NCBI RefSeq assembly: GCF_019320115.1
Contig: NC_089598.1
Coordinates: 30,257,069-30,321,068, forward strand
Source: Miscanthus floridulus
Taxonomy: Eukaryota; Streptophyta; Magnoliopsida; Poales; Poaceae
DNA: 64,000 nt
Direction of reading: 5' to 3'
In this document: positions 1 through 16,583 of the stretch, one piece after another
Layout: every line of letters begins with the position of its first letter
Position numbering within the stretch: position 1 is the stretch's first letter
Made by a program: the position numbers and the translations under genes
The notes under the pieces: model-generated
The model's database searches: none
What the model saw: only the letters and a program-made list of their open reading frames with translations
What the model was told of the DNA's origin: nothing

Positions 1-2221
1 AGGGTCTAGCATGCTTGGGCAAGGGTTGTGGTGGTGGAGTTTGACACTCATGAGCAAAGTGGCCTTCTTGTCCACACTCAAAACATCTCTTTAGCTTTAG
101 CTTTGGCTTTGATTGTTGGTGTTGAGCTTGAGCCTTCTTCTTCTCTACACTTGCCATATATCCAATGCCACTTCTATCCATCTTCATGACGGTATTCATG
201 AGTAGCTCACTTTGGAGATGCTTGCCTCTAGCAAACTTGCTCAATCCCACCTTGAGATGCTCTTTCTCCATCTTGAGCTTCTTGTTCTCTTCCTTGAGAA
301 TATCATTGTTCTTCTCTTCCTTGAGTTTCTTGTTTTCTTCTTTGAGCTTCTCATTTTCAAGGATCAACTCTTTGTCATGATCAAGAGTTTCTAGCACAAT
401 GGTGTTGTGACTTTTCATCTCTTCAAGATCTTTCATGAGCTTCTCATGGTCACTCTTGAGCTTGACATACTCATCATAGTCATTGCACTCAACCACTTGC
501 TTGCCTTTGCTACTAGATCCATGCTCAATGCTCTCATCAATTAAATCATCACATGAGGTAGCTATATCAATCTTAACAACATGGTTAGTAGCAACATGTG
601 GCTCATTTGGTAAGAATTCTTGTGCAATAACAAGGGTATCATAATTGATCTTTAGAGTTGTATATTCATCTTTTAGCTTGTTGTGACTAATGATAAGCTC
701 ATTGTGTACCCACTCAAGTTTCTCATGTTTATCTTTAAGCTCTTTCTTAGAAGATTTGAGCTCCTTGAGTTTGGATGATATAGAGTCATTTGTTTCTTTG
801 AGCTCATCATTAGCCTTTTCCAATGTATCACACTTAGCTAAGAGTGAATCATTTTTAGCATCAAGTTTTTCATTTGTAGCTCTACTATTTCTAATGATCT
901 TAGTGTATTTTCTTAATATTTTGACAAGATCATCATATGTGGGTGAATCATCATCGCTATCACTATCATCATCACTAGCTTGCTCATCATCACTACTATC
1001 GTCACTCTTAGTTACCTTGCGTTCACCCTTGGCCATAAGGCATAGGTGTGTAGAGGATGATGGCGATGGTGGGGGTGAGGATGCAAGATCAATAGCAATA
1101 GCGGCCACCTTCTCATTGTCACTCTCATCATCGGATGATCCACTTGATGAATCAATGTCCGTGAGCCAATCACCGACAATATAGGCCTTGCCACTCTTCT
1201 TCTTCTTGTAGAAGTCTCTCTTTTTGCCATCTCTCTTCTTGTATGGCTTGTTCTTTTTCTTTTTATCTTCATCACTTGAATCATCTTTCTTGCCCTTGTT
1301 CTTGAACTTGTCTTTCTTGGGCTTTGTGCATTGATGAGCTAGGTGGCCAAGTTCGCCACAATTATAGCAATCCATCTCGGAGATTGGCTTTCTTCTTGAG
1401 CTAGTGAAGAACTTCTTCTTCTTGCCGTCAAACTTGATGCCACTCTTGTTTAGCTTCTTTAGCATCTTGGCGGTCTTCTTCACCATGAGAGCAAGACTTT
1501 CTTCATTATCTTCATCACTTGAGCTCTCATACTCAAGTCTTGCCTTGCCCTTATCTTGGCTAGCTTTGAATGCTAAGTCCTTCTCTTTCTTCTTTGTAGA
1601 GGATGAGCCATCTTGTGGCGTGATGTGCATGTACATCTCATGAGCATTGATCTTTCCCAAGATTTATGTCGGTGTAGCAGCGGAAAGATCACCTTGATGT
1701 AGCACGGTCACAATGTGCCCATATTTGTCAATGGGGAGAACACTTAAGATCTTTCTCACAACGTCGGATGGTGACATTTGAGTAAGTCCAAGCCCATTGA
1801 CTTCCTCTATAAGAACATTTAAACGAGAATACATTTTATTAGCATTTTCTTTGGGAAGCATCTCAAAAGAATTTAGCTTTTTAATCACAAGGTGATAGCG
1901 TTCCTCACGCTCACTCTTGGTTCCCTCATGGAGCGCACAAACGTCCGACCATAGTGCATGGGCGTCTTTGTGGTTCCTAACATGATTGAACACATCTTTG
2001 CAAAGGCCTCTAAAGATGGTGTTGCGAGCCTTTGCATTCCATTTTTCATAGTTTACTTCATCGCCTTGAAGTTGTGCGGGATTCTTAGGTGTTGGGAACC
2101 CTTGAGAGGCGGCTCTAAGAATTCCAACATCTAGAGCTTCTAGGTAAGCCTCCATGCGAATTTTTCAATATGGAAAATCATCCCCCTCGAAGATAGGAGG
2201 AGGTCCATCCCCGTGAGACAT
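1..2221 (-). pseudogene. Sirevirus gag (copy A), interrupted by stops
   Basis: The frame starts with ATG at 2221. A stop (TGA where the related copy at 47585 has a Trp codon) lies just before the MEAYLEALDVG segment at 2155. A second stop (TAA where the related copy has CAA, Gln) lies at about 1664. Beyond it the frame stays open to about position 45. Visible domains are the UBN2-like gag core (WSDVCALHEG region), a CCHC knuckle (CYNCGELGHLAHQC, encoded near 1340-1375), an acidic and lysine-rich linker, a coiled coil of Lys/Glu-rich heptads, and a second knuckle (CFECGQEGHFAHE) near 45-90. Gag would form the particle core that packages element RNA in the cytoplasm. Two nonsense changes make this copy non-functional. 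Confidence 0.85.
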
Positions 2222-2260
2222 CTTGCTCTAAGCGGTTAGGCTTAAAAACGTGAGCACAAG

Positions 2261-2272
2261 GCTCTGATACCA
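2261..2272 (-). other. Primer-binding site (initiator tRNA-Met type)
   Basis: The reverse complement reads TGGTATCAGAGC, the classic plant Copia site complementary to the 3' end of initiator tRNA-Met. It lies two bases inside the LTR edge at 2275. The duplicate is at 7869-7880. The counterpart in the full-length element is at 47625-47636 and has one C-to-T change. Confidence 0.9.
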
Positions 2273-2997
2273 ATTGAAAGGATCAAGATGCCCAAGAGGG
2301 GGGGGGTGAATTGGGCTAATTCTAAATTTTCTTGCAATAATCAAATCCTACGAATAGCCCAATTAACCCTTTGTGCCTAGAAAAAGTGTTTCTATTAAAT
2401 CAATGCACAAAAGACTTGCAACCTATGTTCCAAACTTACTCTAGCATAGCAATTCTATGAATATAAAGACAAGTATTGAATTGCTCAAAGTAAATACTTA
2501 AAGTAAATGCTCAAAGTAAATGGAGAGAGGAACGCGGCGATGTTTTGCCGAGGTATCGGAGAGTCGCCACTCTCCACTAGTCCTCGTTGGAGCACCCGCG
2601 CAAGGGTGTAGCTCCCCCTTGATCCGCGCAAGGATCAAGTGCTCTCTACGGGTTGATTCTTCGACACTCTGTCGCGGCGAATCACCCAAAACCGCTCACA
2701 ACTTGAGTTGGGTCACCCACAAGCTCCGCCGGGTGATCACCAAGCTCCCAATCACCACTAAGCCGTCTAGGTGATGGCGATCACCAAGAGTAACAAGCAC
2801 GAACTCTCACTTGACCACGCGAAGCCTAATGAGAAGATGGATGCACACTTGTCTACTCTTGATTCACTAATGAGGTTTCACTCTTGGATTCTCAAATCAC
2901 AAACACCTCACTAGGACCTTGCTCTTCTTGGCACTCACAAACGTGTTTCTCAGCTGTTGGAATGAGCAAAAGTAACTCCACTCACGAGTGGAGCAGC

Positions 2998-3005
2998 TAT
3001 TTATA
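2998..3005 (-). promoter_or_regulatory. LTR TATA box
   Basis: The reverse complement reads TATAAATA. It lies 41 bp downstream, in element orientation, of the first GACCGGACGC motif. The equivalent box in the left LTR of the full-length element is at 36581-36588. This is the expected Pol II core promoter of the LTR. Confidence 0.7.
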
Positions 3006-3046
3006 GGGCAGCCTGAAAAACGAACCGTTATGAGCTTCTGCGGGGT

Positions 3047-3417
3047 GACCGGACGCTCCGATCGTTTTGACCGGACGCTCCGGTCAGTTCAACCTGCGCA
3101 ACAGTTTTCACGTGATGACCGGACGCTGTCAGGGTCCGGTCAGTACCGACCGGACGCGTCCGGTCGCTCTTGGATGCTTACTGTAAACGACCGGACGCTG
3201 GATACTCAGGGTCCGGTCACCACTGACCGGACGCGTCCGGTCACACTTTCTCAAGTCTGGACCCTTACTGGAGTCGACCGGACGCTGGCCCTCAGCGTCC
3301 GATCACACGACCTTCCAGCGTCCGGTCACTCCAGACTTGTTCTCCTCAGTCAAATAAACTGACCGGACCCTGCGGCCAGCGTCCGGTCGCACCGGAGCCA
3401 GCGTCCGGTCAGTATTT
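3047..3417. repeat. Cluster of GACCGGACGC / GCGTCCGGTC palindromic motifs in LTR
   Basis: About ten half-sites GACCGGACGC or GCGTCCGGTC occur in some 370 bp. They often pair as inverted repeats with a short loop. Two are perfect 18-bp palindromes, GACCGGACGCGTCCGGTC, at 3148-3165 and 3225-3242. The block is CpG-rich and immediately upstream of the TATA box. Sireviruses are known to carry conserved palindromic repeats in non-coding regions. The duplicate cluster is at about 8655-9025. Confidence 0.85.
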
Positions 3418-3935
3418 GACCCTCCATTCACTTCCAACTTTCGATCATATGTGAATGAAGTTTGCTCCAAAGGATCTTAGGCATTCATAGGAGCTACCTA
3501 GAGCTAGTTTTAACAAGTGTGCACCACACCTAACTCACTAGACTCAACTAGGTCAAGCTACCCGTCCATACCCCCCTTAATAGTACGGCCAAAGGAAAAA
3601 CAAAGTCCTAAACTACTCTAAGTGTCTCTCCAACTTCAATTGACACTTAGACCTAGTTATCCTTAACCTTGTCATCCATCCTTTGAAAACCGAAACGATT
3701 TCTATTGTAGGGGCATGACAACCTCGATTGCCCAATCGATCTCCATTATCATGACCTAACTTAATTGCCTCTGTAAAACACACGTTAGTCATAGTAATCT
3801 TGTATTGACATTAATCACCGAAATCCACTTAGGGGCCTAGATGCTTTCAGAATCTTATTTTGTACATCCACCAGCGCACTCCTGCTTTGAAAAAGCTGAC
3901 GCCCTCCTCCATGCAATGGACCTCACTGCTCCATC

Positions 3936-4211
3936 CAGGGATAAAAACGGTACCGATATTTTCCGACCGTATTCGAAACAGAATCTGTTTAGAGGAGTTG
4001 AGATCTGTCCGTATCCGAGTCCGGATATCCAAAATCCGATACCGTATCCGTATCCGAATACTCAAATCGCATATTTATGATGTCGATATCCAATCGTATC
4101 CTATCCGATATAGTTGACACTATCAGTATTCGAATCCGAATCCGAACAGAAATATAAAAACAAATATAATATCGGTGATATCCGTCCGTATCCAATCCGT
4201 TTTCATCCCTA
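3936..4211. mobile_element. Ds-like (hAT) non-autonomous element, unit A
   Basis: The termini are CAGGGATAAAAACGG (left) and CCGTTTTCATCCCTA (right), matching the Ac/Ds-type TIR consensus (C/T)AGGGATGAAA. The flanks are GCTCCATC (3928-3935) and GCTCCGTC (4212-4219), an 8-bp target duplication with one mismatch, as expected for hAT. The 276-bp interior is packed with degenerate TATCCG/ATATCCG repeats and AAACGG-like subterminal motifs. It encodes nothing. It lies about 1.2 kb upstream of the lipase ATG. Confidence 0.85.
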
Positions 4212-4219
4212 GCTCCGTC

Positions 4220-5413
4220 CCCTAAACCAGCGCTATAGGAAAATTTGGTGACCACGGCTCACACTCTATTTCCTCTGCGTTTCGTCGATCCGGACCAATG
4301 GTGGTTATCATTTACCACACGGTACTGTCGTTATTACTAGTTCTTCTTTTTGTGACGCTAATAGTGGTATATGGAGCGAGAGAGGCAAACTTTGACGACG
4401 CATGCACACGCGCTCGCTCTGTCCACGTCAACTGGTACGGTGCCCAAAGCCCCTCCTTTTTTTCTACCCTACAACAGGAGTCTACTCGCGAAAGTACCAC
4501 GATAGTCACATATAGATAATATGACCACTTGGGGATATATTGTATTACACGGTGCGGTGACGGAGACTGGATCATAATAAACTTTTACAAATAAATTACA
4601 ATTGTCGTCAGTTTGGCTATCTAGCTACCCTTAGTCCAACGTTAGGTGAAACACAACTACACAAGGTGCACTTTTACAGAAGCCGGATGCACAGAAAAAA
4701 CGATGCATCATACGTTCAAGGAAACTATTACTAAATCTTTCTTCAGAATTATAGGGATTAAGCCCCAGTCTTAGAATAAGTACTACTAAACCTGAATATG
4801 AAAAAAAGAGAGAGGACCTGTAGACCATCAAAAACCAACCACTAACCACAAAAAATGACTCCTTTCCTCGATCCAGGGATCAATCGATCGGATCTGCACC
4901 AGTCAGCAGTCACCAAGCTTAGCTAGCACCTCACCTCGATCGGATCGGACATGCATGCACTAGAGGCAAAGCAATCCTAGCACCTAGCTAGCTTTTCTTG
5001 CCGACCGAGATTTCCTGGTTCTCGCCTCTCGTTGCGTGCGAGGAACATGGTTCCTTTTCCAATTCCATCGACCGCGCGTACGTGACGACGAACTGGGATG
5101 GTTGCTCGTTCCACCTTTGAGCCCGGTCCGGTCCGCCTAACCCAAACCTAGTAATACTTTATTTAATTGCACATTGCCTTATACTAAGTATACCAACTAA
5201 CACATAGTTTGCGACGACCGTTTACTAATGCCATACATGACTAGCTACGGACGACACGGAATTCCTATATAGTACTCCCCGTGCCGCCCAAGACAGGCTA
5301 TACCTCGTCGTGCTCCTGCAAATTAGCTTCAGTTTGTTCGATCCAGAAGCTTTGCTACATACCTAGCTCCGGTTGGTCGCTCGCGTCGACGACCAGACCA
5401 ACCAGCAGCAGCC
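4220..5413 (+). promoter_or_regulatory. Upstream region of truncated lipase exon (unit A), TATA box at 5266
   Basis: No coding sequence is seen. A TATA box (TATATAG, 5266-5272) lies about 140 bp before the ATG at 5414 with a plausible short 5' UTR. The matching box in unit B is 10884-10890. Small indels distinguish the two promoter copies. Confidence 0.5.
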
Positions 5414-5653
5414 ATGGACGGCCGGGACGACTTCTTCAGCGACTTCATGGTGCTGCGGCCGGACAAGGGCGGCGTCCGGAGCCTGCTGCACCTGCTGTGC
5501 TCCTGCAAGGTCGCCGACAACGACGCCGTCGACAGCCCCGTCGGCACCGAGGTCGCCGAGCGGCGGCGGAGGTGGGCCATCTTCGTCTCCCTAGTTGTGC
5601 AGATGCTGCTGCTGTCGGTCAAGACGCCCCTGGCGGCCTTCGGGAGGGCCGTC
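5414..5653 (+). pseudogene. Class-3 lipase exon 1, truncated duplicate
   Basis: The frame starts at ATG 5414 (MDGRDDFFSDFMVLRPDKGG) and matches exon 1 of the downstream lipase. It includes the basic patch and hydrophobic segment RRRWAIFVSLVVQMLLLSVK near residues 54-73. At 5653, in the codons for GRAV, the exon stops and antisense Sirevirus gag follows. The hybrid frame then runs on to a stop at 5797. There is no GHSLGG motif and no splice donor, so no enzyme can be made. This copy nevertheless has the correct start-codon frame that the complete gene lacks. Confidence 0.85.
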
Positions 5654-7829
5654 ACTCATGAGCAAAGTGGCCTTCTTGTCCACACTCAAAACATCTCTTT
5701 AGCTTTAGCTTTGGCTTTGATTGTTGGTGTTGAGCTTGAGCCTTCTTCTTCTCTACACTTGCCATATATCCAATGCCACTTCTATCCATCTTCATGACGG
5801 TATTCATGAGTAGCTCACTTTGGAGATGCTTGCCTCTAGCAAACTTGCTCAATCCCACCTTGAGATGCTCTTTCTCCATCTTGAGCTTCTTGTTCTCTTC
5901 CTTGAGAATATCATTGTTCTTCTCTTCCTTGAGTTTCTTGTTTTCTTCTTTGAGCTTCTCATTTTCAAGGATCAACTCTTTGTCATGATCAAGAGTTTCT
6001 AGCACAATGGTGTTGTGACTTTTCATCTCTTCAAGATCTTTCATGAGCTTCTCATGGTCACTCTTGAGCTTGACATACTCATCATAGTCATTGCACTCAA
6101 CCACTTGCTTGCCTTTGCTACTAGATCCATGCTCAATGCTCTCATCAATTAAATCATCACATGAGGTAGCTATATCAATCTTAACAACATGGTTAGTAGC
6201 AACATGTGGCTCATTTGGTAAGAATTCTTGTGCAATAACAAGGGTATCATAATTGATCTTTAGAGTTGTATATTCATCTTTTAGCTTGTTGTGACTAATG
6301 ATAAGCTCATTGTGTACCCACTCAAGTTTCTCATGTTTATCTTTAAGCTCTTTCTTAGAAGATTTGAGCTCCTTGAGTTTGGATGATATAGAGTCATTTG
6401 TTTCTTTGAGCTCATCATTAGCCTTTTCCAATGTATCACACTTAGCTAAGAGTGAATCATTTTTAGCATCAAGTTTTTCATTTGTAGCTCTACTATTTCT
6501 AATGATCTTAGTGTATTTTCTTAATATTTTGACAAGATCATCATATGTGGGTGAATCATCATCGCTATCACTATCATCATCACTAGCTTGCTCATCATCA
6601 CTACTATCGTCACTCTTAGTTACCTTGCGTTCACCCTTGGCCATAAGGCATAGGTGTGTAGAGGATGATGGCGATGGTGGGGGTGAGGATGCAAGATCAA
6701 TAGCAATAGCGGCCACCTTCTCATTGTCACTCTCATCATCGGATGATCCACTTGATGAATCAATGTCCGTGAGCCAATCACCGACAATATAGGCCTTGCC
6801 ACTCTTCTTCTTCTTGTAGAAGTCTCTCTTTTTGCCATCTCTCTTCTTGTATGGCTTGTTCTTTTTCTTTTTATCTTCATCACTTGAATCATCTTTCTTG
6901 CCCTTGTTCTTGAACTTGTCTTTCTTGGGCTTTGTGCATTGATGAGCTAGGTGGCCAAGTTCGCCACAATTATAGCAATCCATCTCGGAGATTGGCTTTC
7001 TTCTTGAGCTAGTGAAGAACTTCTTCTTCTTGCCGTCAAACTTGATGCCACTCTTGTTTAGCTTCTTTAGCATCTTGGCGGTCTTCTTCACCATGAGAGC
7101 AAGACTTTCTTCATTATCTTCATCACTTGAGCTCTCATACTCAAGTCTTGCCTTGCCCTTATCTTGGCTAGCTTTGAATGCTAAGTCCTTCTCTTTCTTC
7201 TTTGTAGAGGATGAGCCATCTTGTGGCGTGATGTGCATGTACATCTCATGAGCATTGATCTTTCCCAAGATTTATGTCGGTGTAGCAGCGGAAAGATCAC
7301 CTTGATGTAGCACGGTCACAATGTGCCCATATTTGTCAATGGGGAGAACACTTAAGATCTTTCTCACAACGTCGGATGGTGACATTTGAGTAAGTCCAAG
7401 CCCATTGACTTCCTCTATAAGAACATTTAAACGAGAATACATTTTATTAGCATTTTCTTTGGGAAGCATCTCAAAAGAATTTAGCTTTTTAATCACAAGG
7501 TGATAGCGTTCCTCACGCTCACTCTTGGTTCCCTCATGGAGCGCACAAACGTCCGACCATAGTGCATGGGCGTCTTTGTGGTTCCTAACATGATTGAACA
7601 CATCTTTGCAAAGGCCTCTAAAGATGGTGTTGCGAGCCTTTGCATTCCATTTTTCATAGTTTACTTCATCGCCTTGAAGTTGTGCGGGATTCTTAGGTGT
7701 TGGGAACCCTTGAGAGGCGGCTCTAAGAATTCCAACATCTAGAGCTTCTAGGTAAGCCTCCATGCGAATTTTTCAATATGGAAAATCATCCCCCTCGAAG
7801 ATAGGAGGAGGTCCATCCCCGTGAGACAT
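5653..7829 (-). pseudogene. Sirevirus gag (copy B), truncated at second zinc knuckle
   Basis: The start is at 7829, with the same two nonsense changes as copy A (near 7770 and 7272). The downstream open part (7268 down to 5652) encodes the first CCHC knuckle, an acidic and lysine-rich linker and a coiled coil. It ends inside the second knuckle (...GHFAHE), where a stop created by the lipase-exon junction follows. It has no capacity for a full gag protein. Confidence 0.85.
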
Positions 7830-7882
7830 CTTGCTCTAAGCGGTTAGGCTTAAAAACGTGAGCACAAGGCTCTGATACCAAT

Positions 7883-9457
7883 TGAAAGGATCAAGATGCC
7901 CAAGAGGGGGGGGGTGAATTGGGCTAATTCTAAATTTTCTTGCAATAATCAAATCCTACGAATAGCCCAATTAACCCTTTGTGCCTAGAAAAAGTGTTTC
8001 TATTAAATCAATGCACAAAAGACTTGCAACCTATGTTCCAAACTTACTCTAGCATAGCAATTCTATGAATATAAAGACAAGTATTGAATTGCTCAAAGTA
8101 AATACTTAAAGTAAATGCTCAAAGTAAATGGAGAGAGGAACGCGGCGATGTTTTGCCGAGGTATCGGAGAGTCGCCACTCTCCACTAGTCCTCGTTGGAG
8201 CACCCGCGCAAGGGTGTAGCTCCCCCTTGATCCGCGCAAGGATCAAGTGCTCTCTACGGGTTGATTCTTCGACACTCTGTCGCGGCGAATCACCCAAAAC
8301 CGCTCACAACTTGAGTTGGGTCACCCACAAGCTCCGCCGGGTGATCACCAAGCTCCCAATCACCACTAAGCCGTCTAGGTGATGGCGATCACCAAGAGTA
8401 ACAAGCACGAACTCTCACTTGACCACGCGAAGCCTAATGAGAAGATGGATGCACACTTGTCTACTCTTGATTCACTAATGAGGTTTCACTCTTGGATTCT
8501 CAAATCACAAACACCTCACTAGGACCTTGCTCTTCTTGGCACTCACAAACGTGTTTCTCAGCTGTTGGAATGAGCAAAAGTAACTCCACTCACGAGTGGA
8601 GCAGCTATTTATAGGGCAGCCTGAAAAACGAACCGTTATGAGCTTCTGCGGGGTGACCGGACGCTCCGATCGTTTTGACCGGACGCTCCGGTCAGTTCAA
8701 CCTGCGCAACAGTTTTCACGTGATGACCGGACGCTGTCAGGGTCCGGTCAGTACCGACCGGACGCGTCCGGTCGCTCTTGGATGCTTACTGTAAACGACC
8801 GGACGCTGGATACTCAGGGTCCGGTCACCACTGACCGGACGCGTCCGGTCACACTTTCTCAAGTCTGGACCCTTACTGGAGTCGACCGGACGCTGGCCCT
8901 CAGCGTCCGATCACACGACCTTCCAGCGTCCGGTCACTCCAGACTTGTTCTCCTCAGTCAAATAAACTGACCGGACCCTGCGGCCAGCGTCCGGTCGCAC
9001 CGGAGCCAGCGTCCGGTCAGTATTTGACCCTCCATTCACTTCCAACTTTCGATCATATGTGAATGAAGTTTGCTCCAAAGGATCTTAGGCATTCATAGGA
9101 GCTACCTAGAGCTAGTTTTAACAAGTGTGCACCACACCTAACTCACTAGACTCAACTAGGTCAAGCTACCCGTCCATACCCCCCTTAATAGTACGGCCAA
9201 AGGAAAAACAAAGTCCTAAACTACTCTAAGTGTCTCTCCAACTTCAATTGACACTTAGACCTAGTTATCCTTAACCTTGTCATCCATCCTTTGAAAACCG
9301 AAACGATTTCTATTGTAGGGGCATGACAACCTCGATTGCCCAATCGATCTCCATTATCATGACCTAACTTAATTGCCTCTGTAAAACACACGTTAGTCAT
9401 AGTAATCTTGTATTGACATTAATCACCGAAATCCACTTAGGGGCCTAGATGCTTTCA
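7883..9457 (-). repeat. LTR of copy B Sirevirus
   Basis: 1575 bp, apparently identical to 2275-3849, including the palindrome cluster and the minus-strand TATA box. Confidence 0.9.
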
Positions 9458-9543
9458 GAATCTTATTTTGTACATCCACCAGCGCACTCCTGCTTTGAAA
9501 AAGCTGACGCCCTCCTCCATGCAATGGACCTCACTGCTCCATC

Positions 9544-9819
9544 CAGGGATAAAAACGGTACCGATATTTTCCGACCGTATTCGAAACAGAATCTGTTTAG
9601 AGGAGTTGAGATCTGTCCGTATCCGAGTCCGGATATCCAAAATCCGATACCGTATCCGTATCCGAATACTCAAATCGCATATTTATGATGTCGATATCCA
9701 ATCGTATCCTATCCGATATAGTTGACACTATCAGTATTCGAATCCGAATCCGAACAGAAATATAAAAACAAATATAATATCGGTGATATCCGTCCGTATC
9801 CAATCCGTTTTCATCCCTA
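9544..9819. mobile_element. Ds-like (hAT) non-autonomous element, unit B
   Basis: Duplicate of the Ds-like element, with the same ends and the same imperfect 8-bp flanks (9536-9543 and 9820-9827). It was carried along by the tandem duplication and is not an independent insertion. Confidence 0.85.
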
Positions 9820-11031
9820 GCTCCGTCCCCTAAACCAGCGCTATAGGAAAATTTGGTGACCACGGCTCACACTCTATTTCCTCTGCGTTTCGTCGATCCG
9901 GACCAATGGTGGTTATCATTTACCACACGGTACTGTCGTTATTACTAGTTCTTCTTTTTGTGACGCTAATAGTGGTATATGGAGCGAGAGAGGCAAACTT
10001 TGACGACGCATGCACACGCGCTCGCTCTGTCCACGTCAACTGGTACGGTGCCCAAAGCCCCTCCTTTTTTTCTACCCTACAACAGGAGTCTACTCGCGAA
10101 AGTACCACGATAGTCACATATAGATAATATGACCACTTGGGGATATATTGTATTACACGGTGCGGTGACGGAGACTGGATCATAATAAACTTTACAAATA
10201 AATTACAATTGTCGTCAGTTTGGCTATCTAGCTACCCTTAGTCCAACGTTAGGTGAAACACAACTACACAAGGTGCACTTTTACAGAAGCCGGATGCACA
10301 GAAAAAACGATGCATCATACGTTCAAGGAAACTATTACTAAATCTTTCTTCAGAATTATAGGGATTAAGCCCCAGTCTTAGAATAAGTACTACTAAACCT
10401 GAATATGAAAAAAAGAGAGAGGACCTGTAGACCATCAAAAACCAACCACTAACCACAAAAAATGACTCCTTTCCTCGATCCAGGGATCAATCGATCGGAT
10501 CTGCACCAGTCAGCAGTCACCAAGCTTAGCTAGCACCTCACCTCGATCGGATCGGACATGCATGCACTAGAGGCAAAGCAATCCTAGCACCTAGCTAGCT
10601 TTTCTTGCCGACCGAGATTTCCTGGTTCTCGCCTCTCGTTGCGTGCGAGGAACATGGTTCCTTTTCCAATTCCATCGACCGCGCGTACGTGACGACGAAC
10701 TGGGTCGTTCCACCTTTGAGCCCGGTCCGGTCCCTAACCCAAACCTAGTAATACTTTATTTAATGGTAGTTGTTGCACATTGCCTTATACTAAGTATATC
10801 AACTAACACATAGTTTGCGACGACTAATATAATGACCGTTTACTAATGCCATACATGACTAGCTACGGACGACACGGCATTCCTATATAGTACTCCCCGT
10901 GCCGCCCAAGACAGGCTATACCTCGTCGTGCTCCTGCAAATTAGCTTCAGTTTGTTCGATCCAGAAGCTTTGCTACATACCTAGCTCCGGTTGGTCGCTC
11001 GCGTCGACGACCAGACCAACCAGCAGCAGCC

Positions 11032-15858
<4,827 letters not shown>

Positions 15859-16315
15859 AGCTTGTGGAAGAATTCGTGGAAAATAGAGGACAGAATTCAC
15901 ATGTATGCCCAAGGATAAACTTCGGCTTAATTTGTCACAAGTACATACATCATCAAAGCAATTGTTCACGATACCGTACGTATAGTGCCTTGCGTCCTTG
16001 GATCGCTAGTTGACGCCTATGTTAGCAGTAGTAGCACGCATGCTGACGATCGGTACAGAATGTTGTAGAGATAGAACAGCGCTGGAAATAGAAGCGAAGC
16101 AACCAATGCCCGGCAGGTACGGCAAGCTAGGCTGGACAGTGACAGTCGGGAGCACAGCCTTCGTCGCTTACTCCACGGTTTAATCATGGGTTGGATACTC
16201 TTGCAAGGCTCGTTAGAGTAGCCTACTAACAGCAGGAAAGGCATGTATGGTCGCCTGGCCAGGTCATCCTAATCTATATCTATGTGACTATTATATCTTT
16301 CCACTCAATTTTATA

Positions 16316-16583
16316 CTCCCTTCGTCCTTTAATATAATGTATTCAAGCATTCAAAAATTATGGCCAAATATAAGATATTTTAGGGGACAAGAGATAGTTT
16401 TGCATTAAATAGTAGCACAAATTTGGTAGATGGTATATTGTTACTTGTTATTTATCATTCAATCTCCACTAATCACATTCACAATAGTGTTTGATTGAGA
16501 AATGAAGGGTATATGCGTCTTTTGTACCCCCTTAATTTGTCCTTAAAATCTCTAAATTACACTATATTATAGGACAACAAGAG
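16316..16583. mobile_element. Stowaway-like MITE
   Basis: It begins CTCCCTTCGTCCT directly after a TA and ends in the degenerate reverse complement just before another TA (16584-16585). It is about 268 bp and AT-rich with no coding. The TA target duplication and the CTCCCTCCGT-type terminus are typical of Stowaway elements. It lies downstream of the lipase gene. Confidence 0.7.

Larger units (their letters stand above)
1..3849 (-). mobile_element. Sirevirus-type Copia retrotransposon, gag/5' LTR end (copy A)
   Basis: The element reads leftward and continues past the left window edge. In element order it has a 1575-bp LTR (2275-3849), a tRNA-iMet primer-binding site (2261-2272) and a long coiled-coil gag with CCHC knuckles, all on the minus strand. 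The same arrangement recurs in the full-length element at 35861-49189, which identifies the family as Copia, Sirevirus/Maximus-like. The LTR is flanked on its right by unrelated DNA (from 3850) leading to the lipase promoter. The left part, presumably protease, integrase and RT, is outside the window. Its own transcription would run away from the lipase gene. Confidence 0.9.
2275..3849 (-). repeat. 5' LTR of copy A Sirevirus
   Basis: On the plus strand the LTR begins TGAAAGGATCAAG and ends ATGCTTTCA, giving TG...CA ends; 1575 bp. It contains a palindrome-rich cluster at 3047-3417 and a minus-strand TATA box at 2998-3005. It matches the LTRs at 7883-9457, 35861-37443 and 47639-49189. Confidence 0.92.
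45..5653. repeat. Tandem duplication, unit A (5609 bp)
   Basis: This unit runs from inside gag through the LTR, Ds-like element and lipase promoter to position 240 of the exon-1 coding sequence. It is repeated at 5653-11272. The retroelement part appears identical between units. The last 1.1 kb before the exon differs by several small indels and substitutions: a T-run near 4584, an 8-bp indel near 5098, an 11-12-bp insertion around 10765 and another around 10826. The junction at 5653 shares a single C with both parents, so there is essentially no microhomology. Confidence 0.92.
5653..9457 (-). mobile_element. Sirevirus-type Copia fragment (copy B), cut at the duplication junction
   Basis: This is a duplicate of 45-3849 containing gag (5653-7829), a primer site (7869-7880) and an LTR (7883-9457). 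It is truncated on the left at exactly the duplication breakpoint. It therefore has no pol and no second LTR and is a passenger of the duplication. Confidence 0.9.

Noticed and set aside
690..1643. Plus-strand Ser/Leu-rich open frames over gag
   Set aside because: They are mirrors of the Lys/Glu/Asp-rich gag coding strand and repeat wherever gag repeats (6298-7251, 45999-46925).
3047..3417. Regularly spaced repeats that could look like a CRISPR array
   Set aside because: Spacing is irregular, the units are palindromic half-sites inside an LTR, and the genome is eukaryotic.
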